Source of the DNA: Streptococcus sp. DD13
Lineage (GTDB): Bacteria; Bacillota; Bacilli; Lactobacillales; Streptococcaceae
Assembly: GCF_001578875.1 (NCBI RefSeq)
Contig: NZ_KQ969507.1
Location: forward strand, 62,001-126,000
Reading direction: 5' to 3'
DNA length: 64,000 nucleotides
Positions 53,873 through 64,000 of the stretch are shown here, one piece after another; position 1 is the stretch's first letter, and every line of letters starts with the position of its first letter. Position numbers and translations under genes: made by a program. The notes under the pieces are model-generated. The model had not been told where the DNA came from. It made no database searches and saw only the letters and a list, made by a program, of their open reading frames with translations.

Positions 53873-56800
53873 ATGTTTTTTAAACGATCGAATGGTGAAT
53901 TCCGTGAGACGGACCGCAGCACTCGGTATAAGTTGATCAAGTCTGGGAAGAACTGGTTGCGTGTAGCAGCTACCCGCTTGGGACTTCTTCGTGTCTTGAA
54001 AGGTTCTGTCGAAGAGCGCATCTCAGCTGATTTGGTGGAAACCAATGAATTGGCTACAGAAAAGACAAGTCGTGGCCTGTTGAAAGGGCTTGTAGCGACA
54101 GGTGCAGTTGTCGGAGGGGCAACTGTGACAGCTGCAACAACCTATGCAGAAGAAACGACATCAGCTGTCCAAGCGTCTGAATTGGACGCAGATACAGCTG
54201 TGGTGAACCAAGATAGCCTTGTCCTTGGAACAGCTGCAACGACAGCTAGTGAGCAAGATACAGCTAGCTTGACTGCGGTAGTAAGCCCTGCATCAGAAGA
54301 AGCGGTTGCATCTGCAAGCCTATCTCTTTCAGAGTCTGTATCTGTCTCAGAGTCAGCGTCTGTATCTGAATCCGCATCTGCATCTACCTCACTTTCAGAG
54401 TCTGCATCTGCATCCACATCAGAAGCTGCGAGCACATCTGACGCGGAAGCGACTACAGCAAGTAGCACGACTGCAACGAGCACAGAAGCGCAAACAGTTC
54501 GCTCAGATGACGAGTCCAAAGAACTCTTGGATCAAAACACTTCAGAAGCAGAATTGCTCAATGGCATTGCCAAACGATATGCTGCTAAATTGAGTGACTC
54601 AAGTGCGAAGACAGGACTTGTATCAGCGATTTCGAATCTTCAAGAGCAAATCACAACCTCTAACAACCTGATCGCTGCGGGCTCCACTAGCTTGGTCTAT
54701 GATGCCCAACGTGAAAAACTAGGAACTGCAGTTGATAGCTTGATGGCTAGCTTGACAGCAGCTGGCTTTACTGGAAATGCGACTGCAGCAGACGGGACTT
54801 CAGCGATTGCAGCACAGTTGGATGCAATCTCAACGAGCACAAGTACAGCTGCTGGGATCACGACAGATCCTGTGATCACCGATGCCAATGGAGCAACCAT
54901 TTCAGACACCTCGTTGAATTCGACTGAATATGCCGTTGATCCGGATACAAGTCGTTACACTTTTGGTATCTGGGACTTTACGAAAAATGATACTTCCTTT
55001 GGTTACTATGCAACCCTCTCTGTAGACCGGTCTGCTATCACAGGGACAGCATTGGCAAACCCAACGGTTTATCTCCGTATTGTGAACAAATCAACAGGTG
55101 CAGAGGTTTACTCAACAAGTATTGCAGCGGGTGACTCTCAATTAACTTTACCAAGCTACATCACTGGAAATAACTCGGATGTATCCAACACCTTGTCATA
55201 CACAGCAGCATCAGGAAGTACTACCCCAGGCGTTGTGACATTTACTCTTGTAAACTCACAAGCTGAATATGAAACCTTGCAAATTCGTGATGTGACCTTC
55301 CCAGGAAACGTGGGTGAGGCGAAACCAAATATTCAGACTTCTGTCCCATCTCGTTTGGTCAACCAAAATACCTACTACAAAGAAGTGAACTCTAGCTACA
55401 CCAGTGGTACTTATACACCGACTGGTAGCGAAACAACCTTGGCGACCTATACCCAGACTGGTATTGAAGGACAAAAGTATACCGCTTCTGACTCTCGTGG
55501 GATCCCTGGTTATGTTCGTGTGACGGCTACTACAGATAGCACCCAAGTAACTGATGGAACGCTTGGAGCTGTTGGTCAAACCTTGGTCGAACTCCAAGGG
55601 GGAGCCAACCACTACTACATCAAACGGATCGTCGAAGTGGTGGATACAAATGGATCCACCCAAACGAAGTTCTACGCCTTGGATCCATCAGAGGTAGCCA
55701 ACTTTACCACTGCAGATATCGGTACAACAGATGTCTCCAAGTACACCCTCATCTACACGTCGCCAGTTATGAAGGCGGGAGCAACCTATGTCCCAACCTC
55801 AACAGAAACTGTTCGGACCTATAGTAAAAACGGCGACTTCTACATCGAAGTTACTCCATGGATTCAGTCAAATGGTATCGGAAACAATGCCATCACTGGT
55901 TGGTTCTACACAAATGTGAAAGATACCTTCATTAATCAAACCACAACAAATGGTGTAACCACTCAGACCCAAGTGACCCTTAACCGTCCGTTTACAGGTG
56001 CACCAGATGCATCGCTCTCACCAGCAGGTAAAGGGAACAACGGGGAAAACCTAATTGCTGGACGTAATGCATCTCTTATCGCAGAAGATAAAAGTTATGT
56101 CAATGATGATCCAGCTCAAGGAACGGTTTATCATAACTTGACAGGCTATGGTTCTTTCGTTAACCAATTCTCAATCCCGTCAAATATCAAGCCATCTGTG
56201 GATGTGACCTACTACTACCGGAAGATGACGGATTCTGAGTCCACTTCTCAGTCGACGTCCTTTTCACAATCGACCTCAACGTCTGTGTCAACATCCCAAT
56301 CAACCTCGGCAAGCGTTTCTCAATCGACGTCGCAATCTGTGAGTGCATCCGTATCTGAGAGCCAGTCTGAGTCTGCGTCTGTGTCCGAATCCGTTTCTGA
56401 AAGTGTATCTGAGTCTGTATCAACATCCCAATCAACCTCAGCAAGCGAATCAGCATCCGTATCTGAGAGCCAATCAGAGTCAGCATCCGTATCTGTAAGC
56501 CAATCAGAATCTGCTTCAACCTCTGTAAGTCAATCAGAGTCCGCTTCAGTATCTGTGAGCCAGTCTGAGTCTGCTTCCGTATCTGTAAGCCAGTCTGAGT
56601 CAGCATCAGTATCTGTAAGCCAGTCTGAGTCTGCTTCAACATCTGTAAGTCAATCAGAGTCCGCTTCAACATCAGTGAGCCAATCAGAGTCTGCTTCAGT
56701 ATCTGTGAGCCAGTCTGAGTCTGCTTCAGTATCCGAATCCGTTTCTGCAAGTGTATCTGAGTCTGTGTCAACATCACAATCGACCTCAGCAAGCGAATCG

Positions 56801-58489
56801 GCATCTGTATCTGAGTCTGTGTCAACATCACAATCAATCTCAGCAAGCGAATCGGCATCTGTATCTGAATCTGTATCTGAATCAGTATCAGCATCAGAGT
56901 CAGTAAGTGCCTCAGAATCGGCATCCGTATCTGAATCTGTATCAGCATCAGAATCAGTAAGTGCATCAGAATCAGCATCCGTATCTGAATCTGTATCTGC
57001 CTCAGAATCTGTATCTGCCTCAGAATCAGCATCCGTATCTGAATCCGTATCAGCATCAGAATCAGTAAGTGCTTCTGAGTCTGCGTCTGTCTCTGAATCC
57101 GTATCAGCATCAGAATCAGTAAGTGCATCAGAATCTGCGTCTGTCTCTGAATCCGTATCAGCATCAGAATCAGTATCTGCATCCGAATCTGTATCTGCAT
57201 CTGAATCTGTATCTGCGTCAGAATCTGCGTCTGCATCAGAATCAGTATCTGCGTCAGAATCAGTAAGTGCCTCAGAATCCGCGTCTGTATCTGCGTCAGA
57301 ATCAGTAAGTGCTTCTGAGTCAGCGTCTGTATCTGAATCTGTATCAGCATCAGAATCAGTAAGTGCTTCAGAATCAGCATCTGTATCTGAATCCGTATCT
57401 GCTTCAGAATCAGTATCTGCCTCAGAATCAGCATCTGTATCTGAATCAGTATCAGCATCAGAGTCAGTAAGTGCTTCAGAATCAGCATCTGCGTCTGAAT
57501 CCGTATCAGCATCAGAGTCAGTAAGTGCTTCAGAATCAGCATCTGCGTCTGAATCCGTATCAGCATCAGAGTCAGTAAGTGCCTCAGAATCAGCATCTGC
57601 GTCTGAATCAGTATCTGCCTCAGAGTCAGTAAGTGCCTCAGAATCAGCATCTGCGTCTGAATCCGTATCAGCCTCAGAATCAGTATCAGCCTCAGAATCA
57701 GCATCTGTATCAGCGTCAGAATCAGTAAGTGCTTCTGAGTCAGCGTCTGTATCTGAATCGGTATCAGCCTCAGAATCTGTATCTGCCTCAGAATCAGCAT
57801 CCGTCTCTGAATCCGTATCAGCGTCAGAATCAGTAAGTGCTTCTGAGTCTGCGTCTGTCTCTGAATCCGTATCAGCCTCAGAATCAGTAAGTGCTTCAGA
57901 ATCAGCATCCGTATCTGAATCCGTATCAGCATCAGAATCAGTATCAGCATCAGAATCAGCATCCGTATCTGAATCTGTATCTGCGTCAGAATCAGTAAGT
58001 GCTTCTGAGTCAGCGTCAGTATCAGAATCTGTATCTGCAAGCGTATCTGAGTCAGTCTCAACCTCACAATCAACCTCAGCAAGTGAGTCTGCAAGCGTGT
58101 CAGAGTCTGTGTCGACCTCACAATCAATCTCAGCAAGCGAATCCGCATCTGTATCTGAGTCTGTGTCAACCTCACAATCAATCTCAGCAAGCGAATCCGC
58201 ATCTGTATCTGAGTCTGTGTCAACGTCACAATCAACCTCAGCAAGCGAATCCGCATCTGTATCAGAGTCTGTATCGATCTCACAATCACTCTCTAACAGC
58301 CTGACAGAATCTACTTCAATGTCTACTTCAGAATCAACTTCAGGAAGTGGATCAGAAGCGCATAGCCAATCCTTGGCCTTGCCAGAAACAGGTGAAACCT
58401 CATCTGTTGGCTTGACAGCCTTAGGAGCTTTGGCGCTTATCGGTGGAGCAGCTGCCCTTGGCAAGAAAAAACGCTCTGAAGAAGAATAA
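53873..58489 (+). CDS. Serine-rich-repeat surface adhesin (KxYKxGKxW signal, LPXTG anchor)
   Basis: A 1538-residue wall-anchored glycoprotein. Parts in order: long signal peptide with [14 protein letters not shown] (residues about 23-36) and a Gly/Ala core ending near AEE (about 90); a short Ser-rich repeat (about 146-212); a non-repeat region (about 213-785) that starts helical ([16 protein letters not shown]...) and turns beta-rich; a very long Ser-rich repeat of SES/SAS units (about 786-1490); LPETG at 1503-1507, a hydrophobic helix and KKKRSEEE. Such proteins are O-glycosylated in the cytoplasm and leave through SecA2/SecY2, which follow here. The helical-then-beta binding region recalls Fap1; the ligand cannot be told. 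ATG at 53873 has GGAGG upstream. Confidence 0.95.
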   Translation: MFFKRSNGEFRETDRSTRYKLIKSGKNWLRVAATRLGLLRVLKGSVEERISADLVETNELATEKTSRGLLKGLVATGAVVGGATVTAATTYAEETTSAVQASELDADTAVVNQDSLVLGTAATTASEQDTASLTAVVSPASEEAVASASLSLSESVSVSESASVSESASASTSLSESASASTSEAASTSDAEATTASSTTATSTEAQTVRSDDESKELLDQNTSEAELLNGIAKRYAAKLSDSSAKTGLVSAISNLQEQITTSNNLIAAGSTSLVYDAQREKLGTAVDSLMASLTAAGFTGNATAADGTSAIAAQLDAISTSTSTAAGITTDPVITDANGATISDTSLNSTEYAVDPDTSRYTFGIWDFTKNDTSFGYYATLSVDRSAITGTALANPTVYLRIVNKSTGAEVYSTSIAAGDSQLTLPSYITGNNSDVSNTLSYTAASGSTTPGVVTFTLVNSQAEYETLQIRDVTFPGNVGEAKPNIQTSVPSRLVNQNTYYKEVNSSYTSGTYTPTGSETTLATYTQTGIEGQKYTASDSRGIPGYVRVTATTDSTQVTDGTLGAVGQTLVELQGGANHYYIKRIVEVVDTNGSTQTKFYALDPSEVANFTTADIGTTDVSKYTLIYTSPVMKAGATYVPTSTETVRTYSKNGDFYIEVTPWIQSNGIGNNAITGWFYTNVKDTFINQTTTNGVTTQTQVTLNRPFTGAPDASLSPAGKGNNGENLIAGRNASLIAEDKSYVNDDPAQGTVYHNLTGYGSFVNQFSIPSNIKPSVDVTYYYRKMTDSESTSQSTSFSQSTSTSVSTSQSTSASVSQSTSQSVSASVSESQSESASVSESVSESVSESVSTSQSTSASESASVSESQSESASVSVSQSESASTSVSQSESASVSVSQSESASVSVSQSESASVSVSQSESASTSVSQSESASTSVSQSESASVSVSQSESASVSESVSASVSESVSTSQSTSASESASVSESVSTSQSISASESASVSESVSESVSASESVSASESASVSESVSASESVSASESASVSESVSASESVSASESASVSESVSASESVSASESASVSESVSASESVSASESASVSESVSASESVSASESVSASESVSASESASASESVSASESVSASESASVSASESVSASESASVSESVSASESVSASESASVSESVSASESVSASESASVSESVSASESVSASESASASESVSASESVSASESASASESVSASESVSASESASASESVSASESVSASESASASESVSASESVSASESASVSASESVSASESASVSESVSASESVSASESASVSESVSASESVSASESASVSESVSASESVSASESASVSESVSASESVSASESASVSESVSASESVSASESASVSESVSASVSESVSTSQSTSASESASVSESVSTSQSISASESASVSESVSTSQSISASESASVSESVSTSQSTSASESASVSESVSISQSLSNSLTESTSMSTSESTSGSGSEAHSQSLALPETGETSSVGLTALGALALIGGAAALGKKKRSEEE
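54310..54500 (+). repeat. Short serine-rich repeat region (SRR1) of the adhesin
   Basis: The DNA encodes SES, SAS and STS units in front of the binding region; a short mixed Ser/Thr/Ala stretch follows. Confidence 0.8.
56230..58350 (+). repeat. Long serine-rich repeat region (SRR2) of the adhesin
   Basis: About 2.1 kb of nearly uninterrupted six-base-based repeats such as TCAGAATCAGTA encoding alternating Ser with Glu, Ala, Val, Gln or Thr. Blocks change style: Q-rich (to about 56760), then long [11 protein letters not shown] blocks, then Q/T-rich again after 58025. Reading frames stay open on the opposite strand by composition alone. Confidence 0.92.
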
Positions 58490-58588
58490 GAGAAGCTTTC
58501 TCGAAGCTTCTTCATCGACAGAATGGAATAGCTCGCTATCCTTTCTGTTTCCTCCTACTTAGAAAGATGATTTTCCAAATGGGAGTTT

Positions 58589-58623
58589 ACCCTAGGGCTG
58601 GGATCAGTCCTAGGGTATTTTTG
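58589..58623 (+). terminator. Terminator after the SRR adhesin
   Basis: ACCCTAGG-CTG and CAG-CCTAGGGT form a long stem and TATTTTT follows. A smaller hairpin (AGAAGCTT...AAGCTTCT) lies directly after the stop codon. It separates the abundant adhesin transcript from the exporter genes. Confidence 0.85.
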
Positions 58624-58753
58624 TGGAGAAATGGCGTAAACTAGGAAGAGGAACTTCTGTAATAAATAGGCTAAATATGGTAAAATAGAATAGATTATGG
58701 GTTCTTTTCAAGGAGGCCCAAAGGAGTACCTACAAGGAGAATCAGGTAGCAAA

Positions 58754-59971
58754 ATGAGGTTTCAATCGCAAATTAGTCGGCGCTTTTTTTGGACAATTCT
58801 GTTTGTCTTTTTGTATGTCTTAGGGAGTAAGATTGCTCTACCTTTTGTGGATCTCGGCAAGGCTTTGAACTTTGGTGGAAATACAACGACGGCTTTACAA
58901 CTGACCAGCTCGGTCATGGGGGGAAACTTACGGGGGATGTCGATTTTTTCTATCGGTTTATCCCCGTGGATGTCTTCGATGATTCTCTGGCGGATGTTTT
59001 CAGTGTCTAAGTATTTCAATCTGGACAAGGTGGCGAATGCTATCGTAGAGCGCCGAAAGATGTATCTGACCTTCCTCCTGTCTGTCGTCCAGTCTCTGGC
59101 CATCGCCCTTTATCTGCCTATGAAAGAGACGGGCTTGCCTAGCATGGCCGTCGTTCTCCTGCATACCCTGATCTTGATTGCAGGGTCTTATTTCTTGATC
59201 TGGCTCGCGGACTTGAATGCCACGCAGGGATTTGGGGGTCCTGTCGTCATCATGATGACAGGGATGGTCCTCTATCTACCACAAGATATCATGGACGCGC
59301 TAGAGGTTGCAGGACTTTCGACGTATGGTTTGGCCTTATTGGGATTAGGAGCCTTGCTCTTTATCTATTTGGCGGTCATCGTCGAGTATGCCAAGTACCG
59401 GATCCCTATCAATAAAATCGGCATCCACAACCGTCTAGAATCCTACTCTTATCTGGATATCAAGCTCAATCCGGCTGGTGGGATGCCCATCATGTATGCC
59501 ATGAACCTGGTAGCTGTCCCCCAATACCTGCTGCTCTTGGTCCTCGCCATCGATCCTCAGGCGAGCTGGGCACGGAGTGCGACGCAGGGCTTAAATATGG
59601 GGGAGGTGCCCTGGTTTATCCTCTACTGTGTGGTGATTGTGCTCTTGGCTTTTGCTTTTGCCTTTATTAATGTCAATCCTTCTGACATCTCAGAAAAGAT
59701 GATCAAAAATTCAGAGTATATCAGTCGGGTCTATCCTGGACGGGAGACGCGTCTTTATATCCAGGAACGCTTATGGTGCTTTGCTTTGGTCGGAGCAATC
59801 TATCTTTTGCTCTTTGCGGCGCTTCCTTTGGTCCTTCTTTTTTGGGATCAAAACTTGCTACGATTGAGTATGCTTCCGGGCTTATTCATGATCTTTAATG
59901 GCATGATTTATACGATTCGTGAGGAAATCAAAGCGATGCGGGTGAACCGTCAGTATACGAAACTATTTTAG
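58754..59971 (+). CDS. secY2: Accessory Sec translocase channel SecY2
   Basis: A 405-residue channel protein with ten hydrophobic segments, shorter than housekeeping SecY. It opens the accessory Sec system dedicated to the SRR adhesin upstream. The ATG at 58754 is the first in-frame start that gives the usual RRFFWTILFVFLYVLGSKI N-terminus; the ribosome site (AGGT) is weak. Three AAGGAG-like motifs (58711-58740) lie before it, and an ATG at 58697 is a poor alternative. Asp1 starts 7 bases after its stop. Confidence 0.93.
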   Translation: MRFQSQISRRFFWTILFVFLYVLGSKIALPFVDLGKALNFGGNTTTALQLTSSVMGGNLRGMSIFSIGLSPWMSSMILWRMFSVSKYFNLDKVANAIVERRKMYLTFLLSVVQSLAIALYLPMKETGLPSMAVVLLHTLILIAGSYFLIWLADLNATQGFGGPVVIMMTGMVLYLPQDIMDALEVAGLSTYGLALLGLGALLFIYLAVIVEYAKYRIPINKIGIHNRLESYSYLDIKLNPAGGMPIMYAMNLVAVPQYLLLLVLAIDPQASWARSATQGLNMGEVPWFILYCVVIVLLAFAFAFINVNPSDISEKMIKNSEYISRVYPGRETRLYIQERLWCFALVGAIYLLLFAALPLVLLFWDQNLLRLSMLPGLFMIFNGMIYTIREEIKAMRVNRQYTKLF

Positions 59972-59978
59972 GAGTGTT

Positions 59979-61556
59979 ATGTATTATTTTATCCCAGCTT
60001 GGTATGGGGCAGAGCGGACTTGGCAGGTCGATAGTCCACTCTGGTACCGGATGCGGCAGACTGTTGAGTTTGATGAAAGCATTCACCAGCTACGTATTTT
60101 TCAGTCGACAGGGAAAGAGCACGCCCTGATCATTCCCCATTATTTCCCACAATTACGGTATTTTCTACATCGGCAGGACTTGCTAGAGACGGAGTGTTTA
60201 TCGATCTTTGATCAGATTCAAGGGGTCCATCAAGAGGACTTGCCCTTACCCTTGCAACTAGATGATTTTTCTTGGGGGTCTTTTGTGACCTTTTTGTACA
60301 GTCCGTTTCATATCATGGTCATGAAGGCTGGCCAGCAGGTGGGGGTCATTGACCTAGGGCCAGATGGCAATATCCTGACGGTGACTTATCAAAAAGACGG
60401 AGTCATCCGATCGGTCCAATACCTGGATGACCGAGGGTTTATCTCGAGTATCGTCTATTATCAGGAGGGTCAGCCACATTTCCAAGACTATCTCCATACC
60501 AATGGAGAGTGGGTCCTGAGGGAGCGAAGAGACGAGGGACACCGGTCCGTTTATGTAAATCCAGTTTTTGCGTCAGACTTTCAAAAGACTCACTACCCGA
60601 CTATGGGAGATTTGATCAACGAAAAGATGGCGCAGCTCTTGCAGGAGGCTTGTCAAGAGGGAGATCGTCTGGTGGTAGCGGCACATGCGGCGAACGAGCC
60701 TTTCTTGCACCCGCAGCTAGAGGGAACCAAAAAGATCCTTTCTTTTCATGTCGGACGGGACTTTGTGGAGCAGGAGGATCCTGCGTTTGAACGGTCCTGT
60801 CAGCTTGTGGATGTGATCTTGACAGATCAGCTGAAAGGAAAGGAAGGCTTGCAGGCGCGCTTTCCGCTAGTAGCAGATAAGGTCCATCATATCGCGTCTT
60901 ATGATACCCGATTACGCTTGGGGAACAGTCAGCAGCACAAGGAGTCCAAGGTCTTTGTCTATCAAAGGGCAGATCAGGTGCCAGCGGATGAAGAGTTAGT
61001 GGCTCTCTTGAAGGAAGTAGCAGCCAATCCTTTGGTCGAGCTGGTCTTTGCCTTTTACAATGCTGATCAGGGGCGCTTGTCCGACCTGGAAGCACGTTTG
61101 GTGCATCTAGCAGAGAGTCAGTTTGATCCAGGAAGTCTGCAAGCGGGGATGTCACCGGATCCTTCGGCGTTTGGGGAAAATGAGCTCCCGGATGAGGATT
61201 TGGAAGGAGAGGTTGGGTATCGCTTTTCTGTGAAAAATTTCTTGAGTGAAGTGGAGATTATCCAGGAGTTGGACGAGACACGGCTCATTGTTGATTTGGG
61301 GGTCGAACCGGATCTTTATACCCAGATAGCAGGGATCTCGGCTGGAATTCCTCAGATCAATCAAGTGGCCTCCGAGTATGTGGATCATCTGAAAAATGGA
61401 TATGTGATTGAGGAATTGGATGAGCTTTGTGTGGCTTTTGGTCACTATCTGTCGAAGTTGAAACCTTGGAATGAAGCTCTCATCTATGCTGTTCAGAAAA
61501 TCCGGGAGAATACCGGACAAAGGGTCATCGAAAAATGGGAAGGCTGGTTAGCGTAA
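59979..61556 (+). CDS. asp1: Accessory Sec system protein Asp1
   Basis: A 525-residue cytoplasmic protein with the Asp1 opening MYYFIPAWYG. Its later half follows a glycosyltransferase-like fold (GISAGIPQINQVASEYVDHLKNGYVIEELDEL near the end), although it is not thought to be an active one. With Asp2 and Asp3 it forms a complex that binds SecA2 and the adhesin. Preceded by AGGAG. Confidence 0.93.
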   Translation: MYYFIPAWYGAERTWQVDSPLWYRMRQTVEFDESIHQLRIFQSTGKEHALIIPHYFPQLRYFLHRQDLLETECLSIFDQIQGVHQEDLPLPLQLDDFSWGSFVTFLYSPFHIMVMKAGQQVGVIDLGPDGNILTVTYQKDGVIRSVQYLDDRGFISSIVYYQEGQPHFQDYLHTNGEWVLRERRDEGHRSVYVNPVFASDFQKTHYPTMGDLINEKMAQLLQEACQEGDRLVVAAHAANEPFLHPQLEGTKKILSFHVGRDFVEQEDPAFERSCQLVDVILTDQLKGKEGLQARFPLVADKVHHIASYDTRLRLGNSQQHKESKVFVYQRADQVPADEELVALLKEVAANPLVELVFAFYNADQGRLSDLEARLVHLAESQFDPGSLQAGMSPDPSAFGENELPDEDLEGEVGYRFSVKNFLSEVEIIQELDETRLIVDLGVEPDLYTQIAGISAGIPQINQVASEYVDHLKNGYVIEELDELCVAFGHYLSKLKPWNEALIYAVQKIRENTGQRVIEKWEGWLA

Positions 61557-63092
61557 ATGGCTGTGGGAAAGAAGAAATACCTGTTGCAGATAGGGAGCGT
61601 CAACTGGTCAGAATCTGTTCCGCTCTCTGAAGAAATGGAGTGGATCTACCTCCGACCTGGAGTGAAGATGGACGTAGCAGCCTTTTTGGAAGATCACCAG
61701 ATCAAGCAACTTTCGGCAGTTCTCTTAGAGCATGTGGAGGATATTCTGGATTTGAGCGAATGGTTGGAAGCGGTGGATCCCTATACGGTGTTTTACCCCG
61801 TAGGAGAAGAGATACGCTCAGACGAGGTAGCCCGGCTCGTAGCGCTCAAGCAAGCTCGTGCCTGGGATATGAGTGATCCAGCGGATTTTGTCAGCCAGCT
61901 AGGGCGCTTTGTCTACTCGGCTCAGTATGGCGACCGGTTTCCTGTCTCCCATATCCAGGTGCGACAGGGCTTTAAGGGAAGTCAGACCTTGGAAGGGAGT
62001 CAGTCCTTTGTACTGGAGGGGGCCTACGGAGAGGACTATACCCCGCTTTTGCAGTGGAAGTACAACTATGTATATGGGGGAGATCTCCCAGTAGACATTT
62101 GGTTGGAGTATGAAAAGGATGCGTCGGTCTCCGTCCGGCTCACTGTCCAATATCTGTCCTATGGGGCCATCGGGTCGCTCAGTAAGGAAGAGACTTTTAG
62201 CGAACTTGATATGGAAAAGCCAATCGTGATTGCGGAGAAAACGCCTTATTATCTCGGTTTTTCTCTCGAAGTCAAGGGACAGGGGCAACTACGTCTTGGC
62301 AATCTCCATAAGCGCTATTCCCACGGTCCATTTGGTCAGTTGCTGGTCGGGGGAGATATCTTGCGGGACCAGAAACGGCAAGAATTGATTGTTTATTTCC
62401 ATCCGGGGGATTTGAAGCCACCCTTGAATATCTATTTCTCCGGTTTTCGGCCAGCCGAAGGCTTTGAGGGCTACTGGATGATGCGTTCTTTAGGAGCTCC
62501 TTTTATCCTTTTTGGCGATCCTCGTTTGGAAGGCGGGTCCTTCTATATGGGGACAGAGGAGTTAGAGGGGCAAGTAGTGGCTTTTATCCAGCAGAAGTTG
62601 GATGAACTAGGCTTTGGCTCCAAAGATGTCGTTTTATCAGGACTTTCTATGGGGACCTACGGGGCTCTCTACTATGGGGTGGATTTCTCCCCGCATGCCA
62701 TCGTGATCGGCAAGCCCTTGGTCAATATCGGAGATATCGCAGCCAATCTCAAGTTTAAGCGGCCCAATGAATTTCAAACCTCTCTGGATATGCTCTATCT
62801 CTTAACGGGAGAGGTCTCAGAGGAGGGGGTTACTCAGCTCAATGCGCGTTTTTGGGATAAGTTTGAGCGGGCGAATTTCCAGGACACGCTTCTTGCCCTA
62901 GCTTACATGCAGGATGATGACTATGACCAGCAAGCTTATCCACAAATATTGCAAGAACTCTATAATCAGCCAGTTCGCATCATCAGCAAGAGTCGTCCGG
63001 GACGACACAATGATGCTAGCTCGGTGATTACCGACTGGTTTTTCACCCAGTATAAGGAAATCATGGAAAGGGACTTTGGTAGATCAGGATGA
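61557..63092 (+). CDS. asp2: Accessory Sec system protein Asp2 (acetyltransferase)
   Basis: A 511-residue protein with an alpha/beta hydrolase-like domain. The nucleophile elbow GLSMG puts the catalytic Ser at residue 364, and His 484 in PGRHND fits the catalytic His. In S. gordonii Asp2 both helps export and O-acetylates GlcNAc on the adhesin. It starts directly after the stop of asp1 and overlaps asp3 by 4 bases. Confidence 0.93.
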   Translation: MAVGKKKYLLQIGSVNWSESVPLSEEMEWIYLRPGVKMDVAAFLEDHQIKQLSAVLLEHVEDILDLSEWLEAVDPYTVFYPVGEEIRSDEVARLVALKQARAWDMSDPADFVSQLGRFVYSAQYGDRFPVSHIQVRQGFKGSQTLEGSQSFVLEGAYGEDYTPLLQWKYNYVYGGDLPVDIWLEYEKDASVSVRLTVQYLSYGAIGSLSKEETFSELDMEKPIVIAEKTPYYLGFSLEVKGQGQLRLGNLHKRYSHGPFGQLLVGGDILRDQKRQELIVYFHPGDLKPPLNIYFSGFRPAEGFEGYWMMRSLGAPFILFGDPRLEGGSFYMGTEELEGQVVAFIQQKLDELGFGSKDVVLSGLSMGTYGALYYGVDFSPHAIVIGKPLVNIGDIAANLKFKRPNEFQTSLDMLYLLTGEVSEEGVTQLNARFWDKFERANFQDTLLALAYMQDDDYDQQAYPQILQELYNQPVRIISKSRPGRHNDASSVITDWFFTQYKEIMERDFGRSG

Positions 63093-63553
63093 TGAAGATC
63101 AAACCAGAACGGATGAAAAAAATTTATTGGGGCGAGATTACAGCAACGACCTACCAGCAAGGATCTACCATCCAGCAGTTGGACAAGGGACGGGTTCTCT
63201 TTAAGAATCGACTCATGCCTTCTGCCCAAGTCATCCAGTCTTGGTCTTCTCAGTCTGTCTTTGGGCATACCCGCAGACCACCTGAGCTCCCCTTGTTAAA
63301 AAGAGGGCAGACCTATCAGTTGGAGCTGATGATGACGTCTACACCAGCCCACACGGTCTTAGTGGAAGTGGTCTTTTTGGACCGGTTTGGACAAACAGTC
63401 GATCGAACGACCAGTGACAAGGGGCAAGTGCTCTTCACCTACCCTCGAGAGGCCTACTCTTACGAAGTGCATTTGCTGAGTGCAGGCTTACAGGAGCTTG
63501 AGTTTTATTACATGACTCTTGCTCCTTATGAGGGAGAGATGGACGAAGATTAG
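63089..63553 (+). CDS. asp3: Accessory Sec system protein Asp3
   Basis: A 154-residue beta-rich protein ([47 protein letters not shown]) of Asp3 type, with a carbohydrate-binding-like fold in the known structure. It stabilises Asp1 and Asp2 and binds the serine-rich repeats. Coupled to asp2 by ATGA. Confidence 0.92.
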   Translation: MMKIKPERMKKIYWGEITATTYQQGSTIQQLDKGRVLFKNRLMPSAQVIQSWSSQSVFGHTRRPPELPLLKRGQTYQLELMMTSTPAHTVLVEVVFLDRFGQTVDRTTSDKGQVLFTYPREAYSYEVHLLSAGLQELEFYYMTLAPYEGEMDED

Positions 63554-63585
63554 GAAATACGACAGAAAGATTTGAAGGAAAACGT

Positions 63586-64000
63586 GTGGATTATTTAAAA
63601 AGAAAGCAACTTCAGGGAATCTTAAAAAAAGTGAATAGCTGGAGTGCTTCTATGTCAGCCTTGACAGATGAGGCTTTACAAGCCAAGACGGAGGAATTTC
63701 GCTTGCGCTTGGCTCAAGGGGAAACCTTGGATGATCTGCTTCCAGAAGCTTTTGCGGTGGTGAAAGAGGCCGACAAGCGGGTTTTGGGGATGTATCCCTA
63801 TGATGTTCAGGTGCTCGGGGCTATCGTTCTTCACCAAGGGGATGTGGCGGAGATGAGTACTGGAGAAGGAAAGACCCTGACCGCGACCATGCCGGTCTAT
63901 CTGAATGCCTTGGAAGGAAAGGGGGTCATGGTTGTGACGACCAATACCTACCTAGCCCAACGGGATGCCCAGGAGATGGGACAGGTCTATCGCTTTTTGG
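63586..64000 (+). CDS. secA2: Accessory Sec ATPase SecA2 (3'-truncated by window)
   Basis: The first 138 codons of a SecA-type ATPase. GTG start behind GAAGGA; then the SecA beginning ([29 protein letters not shown]), [25 protein letters not shown] and Walker A STGEGKT, followed by [13 protein letters not shown]. It drives the adhesin through SecY2. The rest, and any glycosyltransferase genes behind it, lie outside the window. Confidence 0.95.
   Translation, partial: MDYLKRKQLQGILKKVNSWSASMSALTDEALQAKTEEFRLRLAQGETLDDLLPEAFAVVKEADKRVLGMYPYDVQVLGAIVLHQGDVAEMSTGEGKTLTATMPVYLNALEGKGVMVVTTNTYLAQRDAQEMGQVYRFL

Noticed and set aside
56187-58515. Two very long minus-strand frames (700 and 621 codons) opposite the adhesin repeat
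   Set aside because: They consist only of I/L/Q/R or D/S/A repeats mirrored from the serine repeat; no start signals or non-repetitive sequence support them.

Overview
The window is chromosomal DNA of a low-GC Gram-positive coccus, almost certainly a viridans-type Streptococcus. The evidence is the gene content and order: rnpA-yidC1-khpB, tatD-rnmV-rsmA, rsgA-rpe-thiN-rmuC-yhaM-purR, pbp2A-rpmG-secE-nusG, rpsB-tsf, ctsR-clpC and a fused gshAB. There is also a KxYKxGKxW-signal serine-rich-repeat (SRR) adhesin with its SecY2/Asp/SecA2 exporter. Species cannot be fixed from the window; the helical domain at the start of the adhesin's non-repeat region recalls Fap1-type proteins.

Layout. 1-4.2 kb: end of a multiple-sugar/raffinose-type ABC transporter with sucrose phosphorylase, then a gene fragment. 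4.3-5.9 kb: gltX. 5.9-6.9 kb: a LytTR/DUF3021 regulator pair on the minus strand. 7.2-9.8 kb: RNase P protein, the YidC1 insertase and the RNA-binding protein KhpB. 9.8-12.2 kb: an accessory patch with an intergenic repeat, an unrecognised gene and remnants of a mobile element, ending in rpmH. 12.2-15.1 kb: tatD, rnmV, rsmA, a second copy of the repeat, and tRNA-Ser and tRNA-Leu. 15.2-20.6 kb: housekeeping genes ending in purR. 20.7-22.6 kb: an RluA-type pseudouridine synthase and a ferredoxin-NADP reductase. 22.7-25.9 kb: pbp2A, rpmG, secE, nusG.

26.9-41.4 kb, between tRNA-Cys and rpsB, is a complete type VIIb secretion locus: esxA, esaA, essA, esaB, essB, essC. It is followed by a cargo module: a small coiled-coil protein, a 694-residue LXG-like protein of unknown C-terminal function, two tandem membrane-anchored paralogues and an Esx-sized helical protein. 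The module carries clear traces of recent rearrangement. A 25-bp piece of the large gene lies between the paralogues. The second paralogue has a 7-bp tandem duplication that shifts its start codon out of frame. This is the most interesting part of the window.

41.5-53.7 kb returns to core genes: rpsB-tsf, a thioredoxin-like gene, ctsR-clpC with a CtsR box, dusB-hslO, gshAB and purA. The last 10 kb is the SRR adhesin locus: the adhesin (1538 aa), secY2, asp1, asp2, asp3 and the start of secA2. No glycosyltransferase gene lies between adhesin and secY2, so the glycosylation genes must be beyond the right edge or elsewhere.

All calls come from reading the sequence and translations; no database search was possible. 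Start codons were chosen from Shine-Dalgarno spacing and family knowledge.
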